Part shown: positions 8,988 to 18,247 of the stretch, piece after piece
Layout of the letters: each line of letters starts with the position of its first letter
How positions within the stretch are numbered: position 1 is the stretch's first letter
From: Arcicella rosea
GTDB lineage: Bacteria; Bacteroidota; Bacteroidia; Cytophagales; Spirosomataceae
Assembly (NCBI RefSeq): GCF_014204325.1
Contig: NZ_JACHKT010000006.1
Coordinates: 140,484-204,483, forward strand
Direction: 5' to 3'
Length of the DNA stretch: 64,000 nucleotides
Made by a program: the position numbers and the translations under genes
Notes under the pieces: model-generated
What the model was told of the DNA's origin: nothing
What the model saw: only the letters and a program-made list of their open reading frames with translations
Databases searched by the model: none

Positions 8988-10214
8988 CTATTCGTACCTC
9001 AAAGCGTCAATTGGATTAAGTGAGGCGGCTTTTTGAGCAGGATACCAGCCAAAGAAAAGTCCGATAATGGTAGAAAATAAAAATGATACTACCACAGAAA
9101 AAACAGTAATGACCACGGGCCAACCTCCAAAGGTTGCCACTAATTCTGCCACTAAAATTCCCAGTGCAATGCCAATGAGTCCGCCCATAAAACTAATGAC
9201 GATGGATTCAATCATAAACTGGGTTAAAATATCTTTTCCTTTTGCTCCGATTGCCATTCTGATACCGATTTCTCGGGTACGTTCGGTGACGGAAACTAAC
9301 ATGATATTCATTATGCCGATACCGCCGACCAATAGCGAAATACTGGCGATACTTGCCAGCAGAATGGTCATTACTTTAGAAATTGTACCAAAAATATTAC
9401 TGATTTCCGACTGAGTACGAACGGTAAAATCGTTATCGTCTGAAGGAGCGATTTTGTGTTTATCTCTTAATAAATTCGTGATTTCATCTACGGCATCTAC
9501 TACTTGTCCTTCCGATTTTCCAGAAGCTAAAATGCTATTGACGTACATCGAAGACGACATCATTCTTTTTTGAACCGTTGAAAATGGGGCAAGAATAATA
9601 TCGTCTTGGTCTTGTCCAAAAGTATTCTGACCCATTTTTGACAATACTCCAATGATTTTCACAGGAATACTGTTAATACGAATGATTTCACCGATGGGAT
9701 TAAAATTTTCGTCACCAAATAAATTCAATACAACGGTGACTCCTACCAAACAAACTTTGGCAACCGCACGGTCGTCGGCAGTTGTGAAAGTGCTTCCTTT
9801 GGCAAGAGTAAGCGAGCGAATGGCAAGGTAGTCGTTGGTAACACCTAAAATGGAAGTATTCCAGTTTTGAGAACCATAAATTACTTGCGCTCTTTTTTGG
9901 TCAACAGGAGAAATAAAATTCACTAAATCGCAGTTGTCTCTGATGGCTTCTACGTCTTCAACCCGAATGGTTTTATTAGAAGCTGCTCCCTGACTTACGC
10001 CACCCATCGCATTATTGCCAGGATAAACCATGATGGAATTTGTACCCAAACTGGCAACCGATGCTTTGATATTTTGGTTAGAACCTTCGCCAATCGCCAA
10101 CATCGCAATCACAGAAGCGACACCAATGATTATGCCCAACATCGTTAAAAAACTACGCAATTTATTTCTTAATAAAGAACGAAAAGCTACTTTAAATAAA
10201 TTGAGGATTCTCAT
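8988..10214 (-). CDS. MacB-like ABC transporter permease
   Basis: A 408-residue MacB/FtsX-type permease. There is a transmembrane helix at about 20-42 (LRSFLTMLGIIIGVASVIAM), then a large periplasmic MacB core domain to about 270. Three C-terminal helices follow, including SLLVGGIGIMNIMLVSVTERTREIGIRMAIGA with the family's ERTREIG signature. It works with the ATPase encoded directly upstream and the adaptor encoded before that, in a tripartite system that exports peptides, lipids or drugs through an outer-membrane channel. Its start overlaps the ATPase stop by 4 bp. No outer-membrane channel gene is seen nearby. Confidence 0.9.
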   Translation of the reverse strand: MRILNLFKVAFRSLLRNKLRSFLTMLGIIIGVASVIAMLAIGEGSNQNIKASVASLGTNSIMVYPGNNAMGGVSQGAASNKTIRVEDVEAIRDNCDLVNFISPVDQKRAQVIYGSQNWNTSILGVTNDYLAIRSLTLAKGSTFTTADDRAVAKVCLVGVTVVLNLFGDENFNPIGEIIRINSIPVKIIGVLSKMGQNTFGQDQDDIILAPFSTVQKRMMSSSMYVNSILASGKSEGQVVDAVDEITNLLRDKHKIAPSDDNDFTVRTQSEISNIFGTISKVMTILLASIASISLLVGGIGIMNIMLVSVTERTREIGIRMAIGAKGKDILTQFMIESIVISFMGGLIGIALGILVAELVATFGGWPVVITVFSVVVSFLFSTIIGLFFGWYPAQKAASLNPIDALRYE

Positions 10215-10975
10215 GTCGTTGATTTTTCATCGGTGAGCAAGGCTATCTTTTTCAGTTCTTCCGTGGCTATTTTCCTATCTTTTACAGTATCATTAAAAAT
10301 AATTTTTCCGTCTTTGAAAACAACATTTGTCTTGGCAAATTGAGCAATATCGGGTTCGTGCGTTACCATTACCACGGTAATTCCTTTGTCGTTCAAGGCT
10401 TGAAAAATTTGCATAATTTCATAACTGGTTCTGGAATCAAGATTTCCAGTAGGTTCATCCGCCATGATAATTACAGGGTCGTTTACCAACGCTCGTGCAA
10501 TGGCTACTCGCTGTTGTTGTCCGCCCGAAAGTTCATTTGGCATAGCATTTACTCGGTCGCCAAGTCCAACGGATTTTAGGGCATTCATGGCTCTGTCGCC
10601 ATAATCTTTCACAGCGATTTTACTATTGTACAAAAGCGGAAGCTCTACATTTTCAAGGGCGGAAGTTCTGGGCAAAATATTAAATGACTGAAAAACAAAA
10701 CCTAATTTTTGATTTCGCAATTCAGCCAATTCATCTCTATTTCTGCCTAATACATCTATTCCCTCCATCAAATAAGTACCAGTTGTAGGATTATCTAAAC
10801 ATCCAAGAATATTCATAAAAGTAGATTTCCCCGAACCACTTGCTCCCATGATTGCCAAAAACTCACCTTTGTCAATCGTCAGCGAAACATCATTTAAAGC
10901 ATGTACCTCAGTAGTACCTGTGATATAGGTTTTTATTAAGTTTTGTACGGAAATTAAGTTTTCTGAGGCTTTCAT
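10211..10975 (-). CDS. MacB/LolD-type ABC transporter ATP-binding protein
   Basis: The nucleotide-binding subunit of the exporter. Walker A is GASGSGKST (about residue 43), the Q-loop is FQSFNI, the signature is LSGGQQQR, Walker B is VIIMADEPT followed by GNLDS, and the switch His is VTHEP. The family hydrolyses ATP to power the MacB permease by mechanotransmission rather than classic transport. In E. coli MacB this domain is fused to the permease; here it is a separate gene, a common arrangement in Bacteroidota. It overlaps its neighbours by 4 bp at both ends, indicating a translationally coupled operon. Confidence 0.92.
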   Translation of the reverse strand: MKASENLISVQNLIKTYITGTTEVHALNDVSLTIDKGEFLAIMGASGSGKSTFMNILGCLDNPTTGTYLMEGIDVLGRNRDELAELRNQKLGFVFQSFNILPRTSALENVELPLLYNSKIAVKDYGDRAMNALKSVGLGDRVNAMPNELSGGQQQRVAIARALVNDPVIIMADEPTGNLDSRTSYEIMQIFQALNDKGITVVMVTHEPDIAQFAKTNVVFKDGKIIFNDTVKDRKIATEELKKIALLTDEKSTT

Positions 10976-12210
10976 TTTGTCTTTTTTGTACTTGGCATTT
11001 TAGGCATAAACGGATTTGAAGCGTTGGTTTCTGTTGGAGCAGATTGATTGATACCCGTGGCGACTAAATAGCCTTCTTTCATACTTCCACTTACTTGGGT
11101 AAAAGCACCATCATTCAACCCTTTGATTACTTGTATAGGAATTACGTCTTTATCTTTTATGACCCACAAAAAACCCTTTGTACCATTCGTTTCAACGATT
11201 TCTTGTTTCTTCAATTCACTATTATCTGATATTTTTTGTAACCAGAATTTTTTAGTGTTTTCTGAAAGAGAAACCGCATTCTGAATATATTCGGCTGTTG
11301 GCGTAAAGGCAAAAGCACTTGTAGCTACTTTAAGCACATTTTTTTGTTCTTGAATAGAAATATTGGCATTGACCGTCAGTCCCGGAATTAATTTCAAGGC
11401 TGGATTGGGTACTTCAATAATCACCACATAATTCACCACGCTCGACACCACCACAGGCGAATGTCTAATCTGAGTAACTTCACCCGAAAAGACATCATTC
11501 GGATAAGCATCAACCGTGAAAATAGCTTTTTGTCCAACTTTCAATTGACCAATATCAGCTTCATCAACATTGGCTTGTACTTGCATTTTTTTAAGATTAT
11601 TTGCGATGGTAAAAAGTACGGGACTGGTAAAACTGGCGATTACCATATTCCCAATCTGAACATTACGGGCGATAATTAAACCACTGATGGGTGCTTTTAT
11701 GGTACAATACCGCAAATTAATTGCAGCTTTATTCACTATAGATTTTGCAGAAACTACATTACTTTTGGCGGTTTGATAGGTCGTTAGTGCCAAGTCATAA
11801 TCAACTTGTGCAATTACTTTATTTTCAAACAAAAATGATGCTCTCTTAAACTCTCTTTGGGCTTGTTCAAAGGCTACTTGTGCTCTTTGTAAAGCTGCCA
11901 AAGCATCTAATTTTGTAGCGTAATAGAGCGTAGTATCCAATACAGCTAAGATTTGATTCTTTTTTACGACCGTATTAAAATCAGCTTTGATACTGGCAAT
12001 CGTTCCCGAAACCTGTACGCCCACATCTACCGAAGTATCCGCAGCCATTGTTCCAGTAGCCGTTATCAATACCTTTACGTCGCCCCTTTCAATGCTTACA
12101 CTTCGCCAATAATATACTTTAGCCTTGTTTTGGCTTTGATAGTAGTAAAACCCTAAAGCGGAAATCACCACCACAACAAGAACACTAATGATGATACTTT
12201 TCTTTGTCAT
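10972..12210 (-). CDS. Periplasmic adaptor (HlyD/MacA) of efflux system
   Basis: A 412-residue membrane-fusion protein. It has an N-terminal anchor helix (ISVLVVVVISALGFYYY) and a lipoyl/barrel-sandwich half with VDVGVQVSGTIASIKADFNT. A long alpha-helical hairpin (about 100-165, rich in A, Q and K) follows, then the return lipoyl half (CTIKAPISGLIIARNVQIG), a beta-barrel domain and a membrane-proximal domain. These adaptors bridge the inner-membrane transporter and an outer-membrane exit duct. It is the first gene of the three-gene minus-strand operon. Confidence 0.9.
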   Translation of the reverse strand: MTKKSIIISVLVVVVISALGFYYYQSQNKAKVYYWRSVSIERGDVKVLITATGTMAADTSVDVGVQVSGTIASIKADFNTVVKKNQILAVLDTTLYYATKLDALAALQRAQVAFEQAQREFKRASFLFENKVIAQVDYDLALTTYQTAKSNVVSAKSIVNKAAINLRYCTIKAPISGLIIARNVQIGNMVIASFTSPVLFTIANNLKKMQVQANVDEADIGQLKVGQKAIFTVDAYPNDVFSGEVTQIRHSPVVVSSVVNYVVIIEVPNPALKLIPGLTVNANISIQEQKNVLKVATSAFAFTPTAEYIQNAVSLSENTKKFWLQKISDNSELKKQEIVETNGTKGFLWVIKDKDVIPIQVIKGLNDGAFTQVSGSMKEGYLVATGINQSAPTETNASNPFMPKMPSTKKTK

Positions 12211-12332
12211 ATTAGTAAATTTTCAAAATCAATCATTTAAGCGGTAATTAGTAAATAGCGATTGGTGATTAAAACCACAAACCTTTAATTATCAAATACT
12301 TGTAAATAATTAGCATAAAGCTTAGAGCATAA

Positions 12333-12773
12333 TTATACTTTGATGATAGGTTCTAAAATGACTTTTGTTTTGATAGAATTAGAAATGGCACAAGCTTTTT
12401 CGCTCTTTTCAAGTATTTTTCGTAATTGTTCTTCATGTTTTAAAGTCGGTACTACAATGGTTGGTTTTAGTAAGATTTCCGTTACTGCCAATTTCCCATC
12501 CAATTTTTCAACCGTACCAACGGCATTACTTTCAAAACTGATAAATTCAAATTTTGAGTTTTCGGCAATGTCCAAAAAAGTAGCCATCAAACAACTATTG
12601 ATTGCTGCCACAAATAAGTGTTCGGGAGTCCAAATGTTTTTCATTCCTTTCGGAAATTCTGGAGGAGTAGCTACCTCAATTTGACTAGGTAAAACAGGAG
12701 ACGTTAAAATTCCTTTTCGTTCAGCATTCCACCGAAGATTCACTTCGTAAGTATGAGTATTAGAATTATCCAT
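12333..12773 (-). CDS. OsmC-family peroxiredoxin-like protein
   Basis: A 146-residue OsmC/Ohr fold protein. The two conserved cysteines appear in AAINSCLMATFL (residue about 61) and EKACAISNS (about 128), the pair that reduces organic hydroperoxides in OsmC/Ohr enzymes. The spacing agrees with the SACL-type OsmC branch rather than Ohr. It acts in the cytoplasm with dihydrolipoyl or thiol reductants. It sits alone between the exporter operon and a BON gene, with a terminator between it and the BON gene, in a cluster of stress genes. Confidence 0.85.
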   Translation of the reverse strand: MDNSNTHTYEVNLRWNAERKGILTSPVLPSQIEVATPPEFPKGMKNIWTPEHLFVAAINSCLMATFLDIAENSKFEFISFESNAVGTVEKLDGKLAVTEILLKPTIVVPTLKHEEQLRKILEKSEKACAISNSIKTKVILEPIIKV

Positions 12774-12785
12774 AGTATTTTATAA

Positions 12786-12817
12786 AAAAAGGAGTGAAAA
12801 AAAATCCACTCCTTTTT
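12786..12817 (-). terminator. Intrinsic terminator downstream of the BON gene
   Basis: AAAAAGGAGTG and CACTCCTTTTT form an 11-bp stem flanked by A and T runs on both sides. It lies between the convergently placed end of the BON gene and the start of the OsmC gene on the minus strand, and could work in both directions. Confidence 0.7.
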
Positions 12818-12828
12818 CTTTAGAATTT

Positions 12829-13503
12829 TTAATCCATTAAAGCATATTCGTATTCAACTTCCAATTCGTTATCTACCATCCAAACGCCTGGTGCATTCCA
12901 AGCTATTCGAGCCGCTTCATCTTTTTGATACCAAGAATCTACACTTCCAGTTAAGGTAACTATATGACCATCAACATTGATGTTAATATGCTCGTCGTCG
13001 ATTGCCCAATTACGTTTTAAGGCGTCTTCGATGTCACTTTTTTTAATGTCATTCTGGATTTCTGATTTTATCAAAATATCGTTAGAAACACCCGTAACGC
13101 CCATAAGTTTATCAACAGCATGTTTTGCAGCATTTCTTTGATAATTCCAATGAACTTCACCTTCTAAGGTAACCCAGCCTTTTTCTACTTTTACTTTAAT
13201 TTTACTATCAGGAACTTCCAAATTCCATTTAAAAGCACTTAAAATTTCGTCAGCAATTTCGTTATCATCTTTTTTAGATGTATCTGACTTAAATTTCACT
13301 TCTATTTTTTCTACTACAACCTTTACGCCTATGATATTCTTAGCCGCTTTTTCTGCCTCAAATTTTTTAGAGTAACTATCCACACTACCCGACAAAGTAA
13401 CGACTCCATCCTTTACCGTAACACCGATTTCTGCAGCGTGCAATAAAGGTTCCCATTTGATAGCATTTTGTACATCCTTCTGTAATTCCTCGTTAGTTTT
13501 CAT
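12829..13503 (-). CDS. Three-BON-domain stress protein
   Basis: Three BON repeats are visible: residues about 5-70 (VTVKDGVVTLSGSVDSYSKK), 75-145 (IKVKVEKGWVTLEGEVHWNYQ) and 150-220 (ININVDGHIVTLTGSVDSWYQ). Each has the GxVTLxGxV core. BON domains bind phospholipid or membranes and occur in OsmY, which is induced by osmotic and stationary-phase stress. The start is ATG 13503 (MKTNEELQ). The upstream open frame to 13560 lacks support. No signal peptide is visible, so the protein is probably cytoplasmic, unlike OsmY. It neighbours OsmC and other stress genes. Confidence 0.88.
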   Translation of the reverse strand: MKTNEELQKDVQNAIKWEPLLHAAEIGVTVKDGVVTLSGSVDSYSKKFEAEKAAKNIIGVKVVVEKIEVKFKSDTSKKDDNEIADEILSAFKWNLEVPDSKIKVKVEKGWVTLEGEVHWNYQRNAAKHAVDKLMGVTGVSNDILIKSEIQNDIKKSDIEDALKRNWAIDDEHININVDGHIVTLTGSVDSWYQKDEAARIAWNAPGVWMVDNELEVEYEYALMD

Positions 13504-13705
13504 GGTATTTGTTTTTAGCGTGAAAGTGTTTTCACAGTATAAAGTTGGGAGGTTAGACATTAAGAAGTGTTACAACATTACAGGAAATAGTTGCGTTATT
13601 CACTGATTATCAAAATGTTGTCTATTATAAAAATGCTACTATTTAAACTGATTAATCAAGTTATACTTAATCAGTTGTTAATTTAATTTCGTGATATTCA
13701 AACCC

Positions 13706-13754
13706 GTTTTTTCCTTTTATGAGGTGAATTAGTTCGCCTCATAAGAGGAAAAAC
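13706..13754. terminator. Strong bidirectional hairpin
   Basis: GTTTTTTCCTTTTATGAGG and CCTCATAAGAGGAAAAAC pair across a short central loop, giving a stem of about 20 bp with one or two mismatches and T/A tails on both sides. It is placed between the BON gene promoter region and the phosphatase relic. The rest of 13561-13810 shows no coding sequence. Confidence 0.65.
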
Positions 13755-13813
13755 AAATGTTGAAAAAATCTTAAAATAAGCACGCAATAATCGTTTTTAT
13801 AACAAGTTTGGTT

Positions 13814-13990
13814 TCATTGATTGCATGAATGATAGCGGTTTTCTCTGACAAAGACAGGTCTTCCGAATAACATAATTCCCAATTTAACATTAGTCAAAAG
13901 TATATTGAGTAAATGGGCGGTTTCGCTATCAATAGACGATTTGCTTTCGGCAAGTGTTCCATCTAGGTCAAAAATGATAAGTTGTTTCAT
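13814..13990 (-). pseudogene. HAD phosphomannomutase-like gene, 5' remnant
   Basis: The 58-residue frame begins MKQLIIFDLDGTLAESKSSI, the DxDxT nucleophile motif of HAD phosphatases, closest to the eukaryotic-type phosphomannomutase group. After about 40 residues it leaves the family sequence. A second frame just downstream keeps a matching piece (SEDLSLSEKTAIIHAINET), so the interior is deleted and frameshifted, and the C-terminal part is gone. An IS3 element is inserted exactly at its start codon. It was probably the next gene of the stress cluster after the small gene at 15404. Confidence 0.65.
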
Positions 13991-14031
13991 GTGCTTGCCT
14001 AAAATAGGTTGACATAAAAATCAACTTATCT

Positions 14032-14424
14032 ATGAGCAAATCGAAATCAGATTCTAAAAAAAGTACAAATTTAAAAATTCGTCAACGACGGATTTTTAGT
14101 GAATCGTTCAAACGAGAAAAAGTTCAAGAGTTAACAGCTGGGCTTTATACCGTGCATTCTTTTAGTAAATTGTGGGAAGTAGCTCCTTATACGGTTTATC
14201 GTTGGATTTACAAATATTCTCCACAACACAAAAAAGGAACAGTCATGGTTGTACAACAAGAAAGTGAAGCACAAAAGACTGCTGAATTGTTAGCTCAAGT
14301 AGCCGAACTTGAACGTCGCTTAGGGCAAAAACAAATGCAATTAGACTATCTTGAAAAGCTAGTAGAGTTGGCATCGAAAGAATATGACATAGATATAAAA
14401 AAAAACTTCAAAGTCAAACTTTAG
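14032..14424 (+). CDS. IS3-family transposase OrfA
   Basis: A 130-residue DNA-binding subunit with an N-terminal helix-turn-helix (RRIFSESFKREKVQELTAG to APYTVYRWIYKYSP). A leucine-rich coiled coil follows (about 80-120: AELLAQVAELERRLGQKQMQ). OrfA proteins bind the terminal repeats and regulate transposition. It ends just after a run of nine A residues (14397-14405), the expected site for -1 ribosomal frameshifting into orfB to make the active OrfAB transposase. Confidence 0.9.
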   Translation: MSKSKSDSKKSTNLKIRQRRIFSESFKREKVQELTAGLYTVHSFSKLWEVAPYTVYRWIYKYSPQHKKGTVMVVQQESEAQKTAELLAQVAELERRLGQKQMQLDYLEKLVELASKEYDIDIKKNFKVKL

Positions 14425-14435
14425 AATATTTTCGG

Positions 14436-15341
14436 TTGCATACTCGTCATTATTCAATGAGTGATTTATTCAAGCTTTGTGATATTTCAAGACAGGCTCA
14501 TCATCAGCGACTTATCAGAGAAAAGCACTGGGCTTTATTAGAGTACTTGGTTGTCGGTTTAATTATGCAAATAAGGGAAATACATCCTGGCATGGGTTTA
14601 AGAGTGATTTACGACATTCTTAAACCCAATGGATTAGGTCGTGATGCCTTTATTAGTATCGGACTTAGCTATGGATTTAGATTGATTACTTACAAAAATC
14701 AAATTAGAACCACTTTTTCAAGTCCATTTAGTCGTTACAAAAACCTGTTAGTTGATAAACAGCTCAATAATATTGACCAGTTGTGGACAAGTGATATTAC
14801 ATATTATAACATCGCTGATAAATTTTACTATATCGTCATGATTATAGATGTTTATTCTCGAAAAATAATAGGCTATTCCACAGCTGATAATATGAGAGCA
14901 GAAAACAATTGTCATGCTCTTGAAATGGCTTTTTCAACTCGTAAAAAGAAGAAGTTTACAAACCTCATCCACCATTCTGACAGAGGTGGACAATACATTA
15001 GTGATGACTATGTCACTTTACTCAAAAATGCTCACATAGCGATAAGTATGTGTAATGAGGTACATGAAAATAGCCATATTGAAAGAGTGAATGGAACTAT
15101 TAAAAATCAATATCTAAGATATTGGGAAAGTACAAGCCTTGAGGAGTTAAAAACTAACGTCAAAAAGGCTATTGATACTTACAACAATAAACGACCACAT
15201 AGTTCTTTAGGAAAAAGAACGCCAGACTCGTTTGAACAATACATCAAAGAACTAGAGGTCGATAAAAGACCTAAATTAAACATTTGGACATCCGATGGAA
15301 CAAAAAAAACAGACCCAAATCAAACTATATTACAATTTTAA
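14436..15341 (+). CDS. IS3-family transposase OrfB (rve DDE integrase)
   Basis: The catalytic subunit has the three acidic residues in place: D in LWTSDITYYNIADKFYYIV, D in IHHSDRGGQYIS, and E in NSHIERVNGTIKNQY, followed by the K/R-rich LGKRTPDSF tail. This frame lies at -1 relative to orfA and is open back to 14388. It is therefore most likely expressed as a fusion by frameshifting on the A9 run rather than from its own TTG at 14436. Nothing suggests inactivation. Confidence 0.9.
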   Translation: MHTRHYSMSDLFKLCDISRQAHHQRLIREKHWALLEYLVVGLIMQIREIHPGMGLRVIYDILKPNGLGRDAFISIGLSYGFRLITYKNQIRTTFSSPFSRYKNLLVDKQLNNIDQLWTSDITYYNIADKFYYIVMIIDVYSRKIIGYSTADNMRAENNCHALEMAFSTRKKKKFTNLIHHSDRGGQYISDDYVTLLKNAHIAISMCNEVHENSHIERVNGTIKNQYLRYWESTSLEELKTNVKKAIDTYNNKRPHSSLGKRTPDSFEQYIKELEVDKRPKLNIWTSDGTKKTDPNQTILQF

Positions 15342-15403
15342 GTACATTGAACAGGAGTATAAATCTGTCAACCTATTTTAGGCAAGCACATCATTGAGGT
15401 ATT

Positions 15404-15760
15404 TTACAAATTCGCCAATTCCCACAGCCATTGAGCCATCTTTTCATTCATTGAAGAGGTTAGAATAATCATCAAATTAAGTCCTTTTTTAGTCATTCTC
15501 CAGTCGATATTTAAAGTACTAATATCTGCATTGTACACATATATCTTTTTGAAGTGTTGTTCACTATTGATGCCTGCCAAACGACAAACTGCCAAAGATT
15601 TTTGGATAGCCTCCAAAATATTTTCTTGAGAAGTTTCTTCTGTAACAGTTAAGTGTTCTAGTGAATATTGTCGCATAGCGTGATGAATAGCCTCTTCAAA
15701 ATCAGTTAGTTCCATCTGATTTTTATCCGAGAAGCAAAAGGACAGTTCATGCGTTTTCAT
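15404..15760 (-). CDS. Hypothetical protein, about 118 residues
   Basis: The start ATG at 15760 begins MKTHELSFCFSDKNQMEL; an upstream in-frame extension to 15790 is unlikely. The protein is soluble, mixed alpha/beta, with LTDFEEAIHHAMRQYSLEHL and the hydrophobic end KKGLNLMIILTSSMNEKMAQ. I do not recognise a family. It lies 46 bp downstream of the aldehyde dehydrogenase gene on the same strand and would have been followed about 10 bp later by the HAD phosphatase gene before the IS3 insertion. It is therefore part of the stress/fermentation operon. Confidence 0.6.
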   Translation of the reverse strand: MKTHELSFCFSDKNQMELTDFEEAIHHAMRQYSLEHLTVTEETSQENILEAIQKSLAVCRLAGINSEQHFKKIYVYNADISTLNIDWRMTKKGLNLMIILTSSMNEKMAQWLWELANL

Positions 15761-15806
15761 AGTAATAGATTTAAAGATAAGCACTAGCAATTTTCTTTAG
15801 GAACAA

Positions 15807-17189
15807 TCAAAAAGGGTCATCCAGATTACTTACCCGAATCAGCTTTTTGTTCACAAATTCATCTATTCCAAGTTCAGAAAGTTCACGACCATAGCCAGAG
15901 CCTTTGGTTCCGCCAAAAGGTAAATCAGCCTGAGTCCAAGTTGGGTGATTGATAAATACCATTCCAGTATCAATCTGATTCGCCAATCGTTCACCCCTTG
16001 CAATATCCTGTGTAAAAATAGATCCTCCTAAACCAAATGGAGAGTCATTGGCTAATTCAATGGCTGCTTGTTCATCTTTTACACGGTAAAAAGTAGCTAC
16101 AGGTCCAAATAATTCTTCATAATAAACAGGATTATCGCTTTGGATATTTGTCAAAATTGTTGGTTGTACAAATGCTCCTTCACTATCAACTCGCTTACCA
16201 CCTAAAATGATTTTTGCACCTCCTTTTACTGCCCTATCAATCTGTTGAACAATTTGCACGGCAGCATCTTCACTACTTAAAGGACCGAGGTCAGTATCTT
16301 TGTGCATAGGATCACCAACTTTTAACAGTGCCATTTTATCAGTAAATTTTTTCAAAAATTCATCTGCAATAGCTTCTACAGCGATAAATCTTTTAGAAGC
16401 GATACAACATTCTCCATTGTTATTGATTCTGCCTATAATCGCCCAATCAACGGTTTTATCAATATCAGCGTCTTCAAGTATAATGAAGGCATCGCTCCCT
16501 CCTAATTCTAAAACAGATTTTTTTAGATATTTCCCTGCTTCCGAGGCTAGGCTTGCTCCTGCGGCTTCACTACCTGTGAGCGATACACCTTTGATTCTTT
16601 TGTCTGAAACCAATGCCGAAGCACGTTTTCCCGATATTAAAAGATTAGTATAAAGCCCTTTAGGAGAACCTGCCTCAAGGAATAGTTCTTCTATGGCAAT
16701 GCCACACTGGGGTACTAATGAGGCATGTTTCACTAATATAGTATTGCCAATCATGATATTTGGGGCAGCAAATCGGGCAACTTGATAAAAGGGGAAGTTC
16801 CAAGGCTCTACACCAAACAATACTCCAATAGGACTGTATCGGATAAGTGCCGTTCCGTGTTCGGGAGCAAGAACTTTATCGGCAAGAAATGTCGCTCCAT
16901 GGGTTGCATAATAATCGAAAATATCGGCACTGAGTAGAATCTCCCCCTCTGCTTGAGCAATGAGTTTTCCCATTTCTAGCGTAATCATTTGGGCAAGCGA
17001 CTCCTTTTTTGCCCGCATCAGGCTTGCTACTTTATGCAGTAATTTGGCTCGTACCTCATAGCTAGTATGTTTCCAATCGTCAAAAGCTTTTGTAGCTTTT
17101 CCAACGGCACTATCAACAGTCGAATCGGTCATTTCATCAAATGATTTTATGACTTTATTCGTTGCAGGATTTATCGTTTGTATAGACAT
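15807..17189 (-). CDS. NAD(P)-dependent (succinate-semialdehyde) aldehyde dehydrogenase
   Basis: A 460-residue aldehyde dehydrogenase. It shows the cofactor/oxyanion motif EPWNFPFYQV, the active-site Glu in LELGGSD, and the catalytic Cys in NNGECCIASKRF. The family C-terminal signature PFGGTKGSGYGRELSELG is also present. The pattern is that of the GabD/succinate-semialdehyde branch, though the aldehyde specificity cannot be decided from sequence. It is coded after a D-lactate dehydrogenase in the same direction, with 48 bp between them. Confidence 0.88.
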   Translation of the reverse strand: MSIQTINPATNKVIKSFDEMTDSTVDSAVGKATKAFDDWKHTSYEVRAKLLHKVASLMRAKKESLAQMITLEMGKLIAQAEGEILLSADIFDYYATHGATFLADKVLAPEHGTALIRYSPIGVLFGVEPWNFPFYQVARFAAPNIMIGNTILVKHASLVPQCGIAIEELFLEAGSPKGLYTNLLISGKRASALVSDKRIKGVSLTGSEAAGASLASEAGKYLKKSVLELGGSDAFIILEDADIDKTVDWAIIGRINNNGECCIASKRFIAVEAIADEFLKKFTDKMALLKVGDPMHKDTDLGPLSSEDAAVQIVQQIDRAVKGGAKIILGGKRVDSEGAFVQPTILTNIQSDNPVYYEELFGPVATFYRVKDEQAAIELANDSPFGLGGSIFTQDIARGERLANQIDTGMVFINHPTWTQADLPFGGTKGSGYGRELSELGIDEFVNKKLIRVSNLDDPF

Positions 17190-17237
17190 AATTTTATTTA
17201 GATTATTCTTGATTTACATGTATCTCAATCAATTTGG

Positions 17238-18233
17238 TTATGACATAACTACTTCATTCTCTAGTACCAATCCTTGTTCAAAATCGGTGAAGTTTTTTAA
17301 GGTAATTTTCATGATTTGCTCTACAGCTTCCTTCGTAAAGAAACCCTGATGTGGTGTAATAAGGACGTTATGAAAAGCCATTAATCGTTCAATGATGTCG
17401 TCTTGAATAATTGTTTCGGAAAAGTCTTTAAAAAACAAGCCGTCTTCTTGTTCATAAACATCTATTCCTAAATATCCCAACTTCTTACTTTTCAGGGCAA
17501 TAATAACATCTTCTGTTTTAATTAAACCTCCCCTACTGGTATTAATCAGCATTACTCCTTCTTTCATTTTATCGAATGCCGTAGCATCCAAAAGATGGTG
17601 AGATTTTTCTGTAAGTGGACAATGCAACGAAATAATATCGGCATTTTTTAATACCTCATCAAAAGATTGGTATTCCACCCCTATCGCTTTTAAGTTTTCC
17701 GATTCGACAAGGTCGTATGCAATAATTTTGCAACCAAAGCCTAGCATGATTTTACAAAAGACAGCACCTATTTTACCCGTTCCAATTACCCCAACAGTTT
17801 TCTGATATAGATTAAATCCTAGCAGATTATCTAGCGAAAAATCTCCCTCACGTACTCTATTATAAACTTTGTGTGTTTTCCTGTTCAAGGTCAAAATCAA
17901 GGCAATAGCGTGTTCTGCAACGGCTTGAGGAGAATAAGCGGGTACTCGCAATACCTTTATATTATACTTTTTAGCAGCCTGAATATCTATATTATTAAAA
18001 CCCGCACTTCGCAAATCAATCAATTTTACACCAAGCTTCGCTAATTTTTCTATTACTTTTTCATTCAATTTATCACTCACAAAAACACATACACCTTCAA
18101 AGCCTTCGGCTAAATTGGTAGTATTGGCATTTAAGGATGCCTCAAAATAGGTCAAATCATGCTTAAAGTCAATATTAAGCCTATCCAGATAGGCTTGTTC
18201 ATACGATTGAGTACTAAAAACGGCTATTTTCAT
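17238..18233 (-). CDS. ldhA: D-lactate dehydrogenase (2-hydroxyacid dehydrogenase)
   Basis: A 331-residue D-isomer 2-hydroxyacid dehydrogenase. It has the NAD-binding motif GVIGTGKIG (about 150), the substrate Arg in DLRSAGFNNID, NTSRGGLI, the Glu in GIDVYEQEDGLF, and the catalytic His in ITPHQGFFTKEA. The EQEDGLFF segment with its long insert is characteristic of the LdhA branch that reduces pyruvate to D-lactate. It lies just downstream of two small minus-strand genes and upstream of the aldehyde dehydrogenase, suggesting one operon for redox balance under stress. Confidence 0.85.
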   Translation of the reverse strand: MKIAVFSTQSYEQAYLDRLNIDFKHDLTYFEASLNANTTNLAEGFEGVCVFVSDKLNEKVIEKLAKLGVKLIDLRSAGFNNIDIQAAKKYNIKVLRVPAYSPQAVAEHAIALILTLNRKTHKVYNRVREGDFSLDNLLGFNLYQKTVGVIGTGKIGAVFCKIMLGFGCKIIAYDLVESENLKAIGVEYQSFDEVLKNADIISLHCPLTEKSHHLLDATAFDKMKEGVMLINTSRGGLIKTEDVIIALKSKKLGYLGIDVYEQEDGLFFKDFSETIIQDDIIERLMAFHNVLITPHQGFFTKEAVEQIMKITLKNFTDFEQGLVLENEVVMS

Positions 18234-18247
18234 AATTTCTTTATCAA

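Larger units (their letters stand above)
13990..15390 (+). mobile_element. Complete IS3-family insertion sequence (1401 bp)
   Basis: The element begins TGTGCTTGCC and ends GGCAAGCACA, and 25 bp at each end are perfect inverted repeats. It is flanked by a 3-bp direct duplication TCA (13987-13989 and 15391-15393), typical of IS3 transposition. It contains overlapping orfA and orfB in the -1 register and appears intact. It sits between a small gene of the stress cluster and a HAD phosphatase relic, both on the opposite strand. Confidence 0.92.

Noticed and set aside
9067..9414. 115-residue plus-strand frame in the MacB gene
   Set aside because: Shadow frame of the permease; composition is that of its antisense.
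16300..16653. 117-residue plus-strand frame
   Set aside because: It lies inside the aldehyde dehydrogenase gene on the other strand and has no protein-like features.
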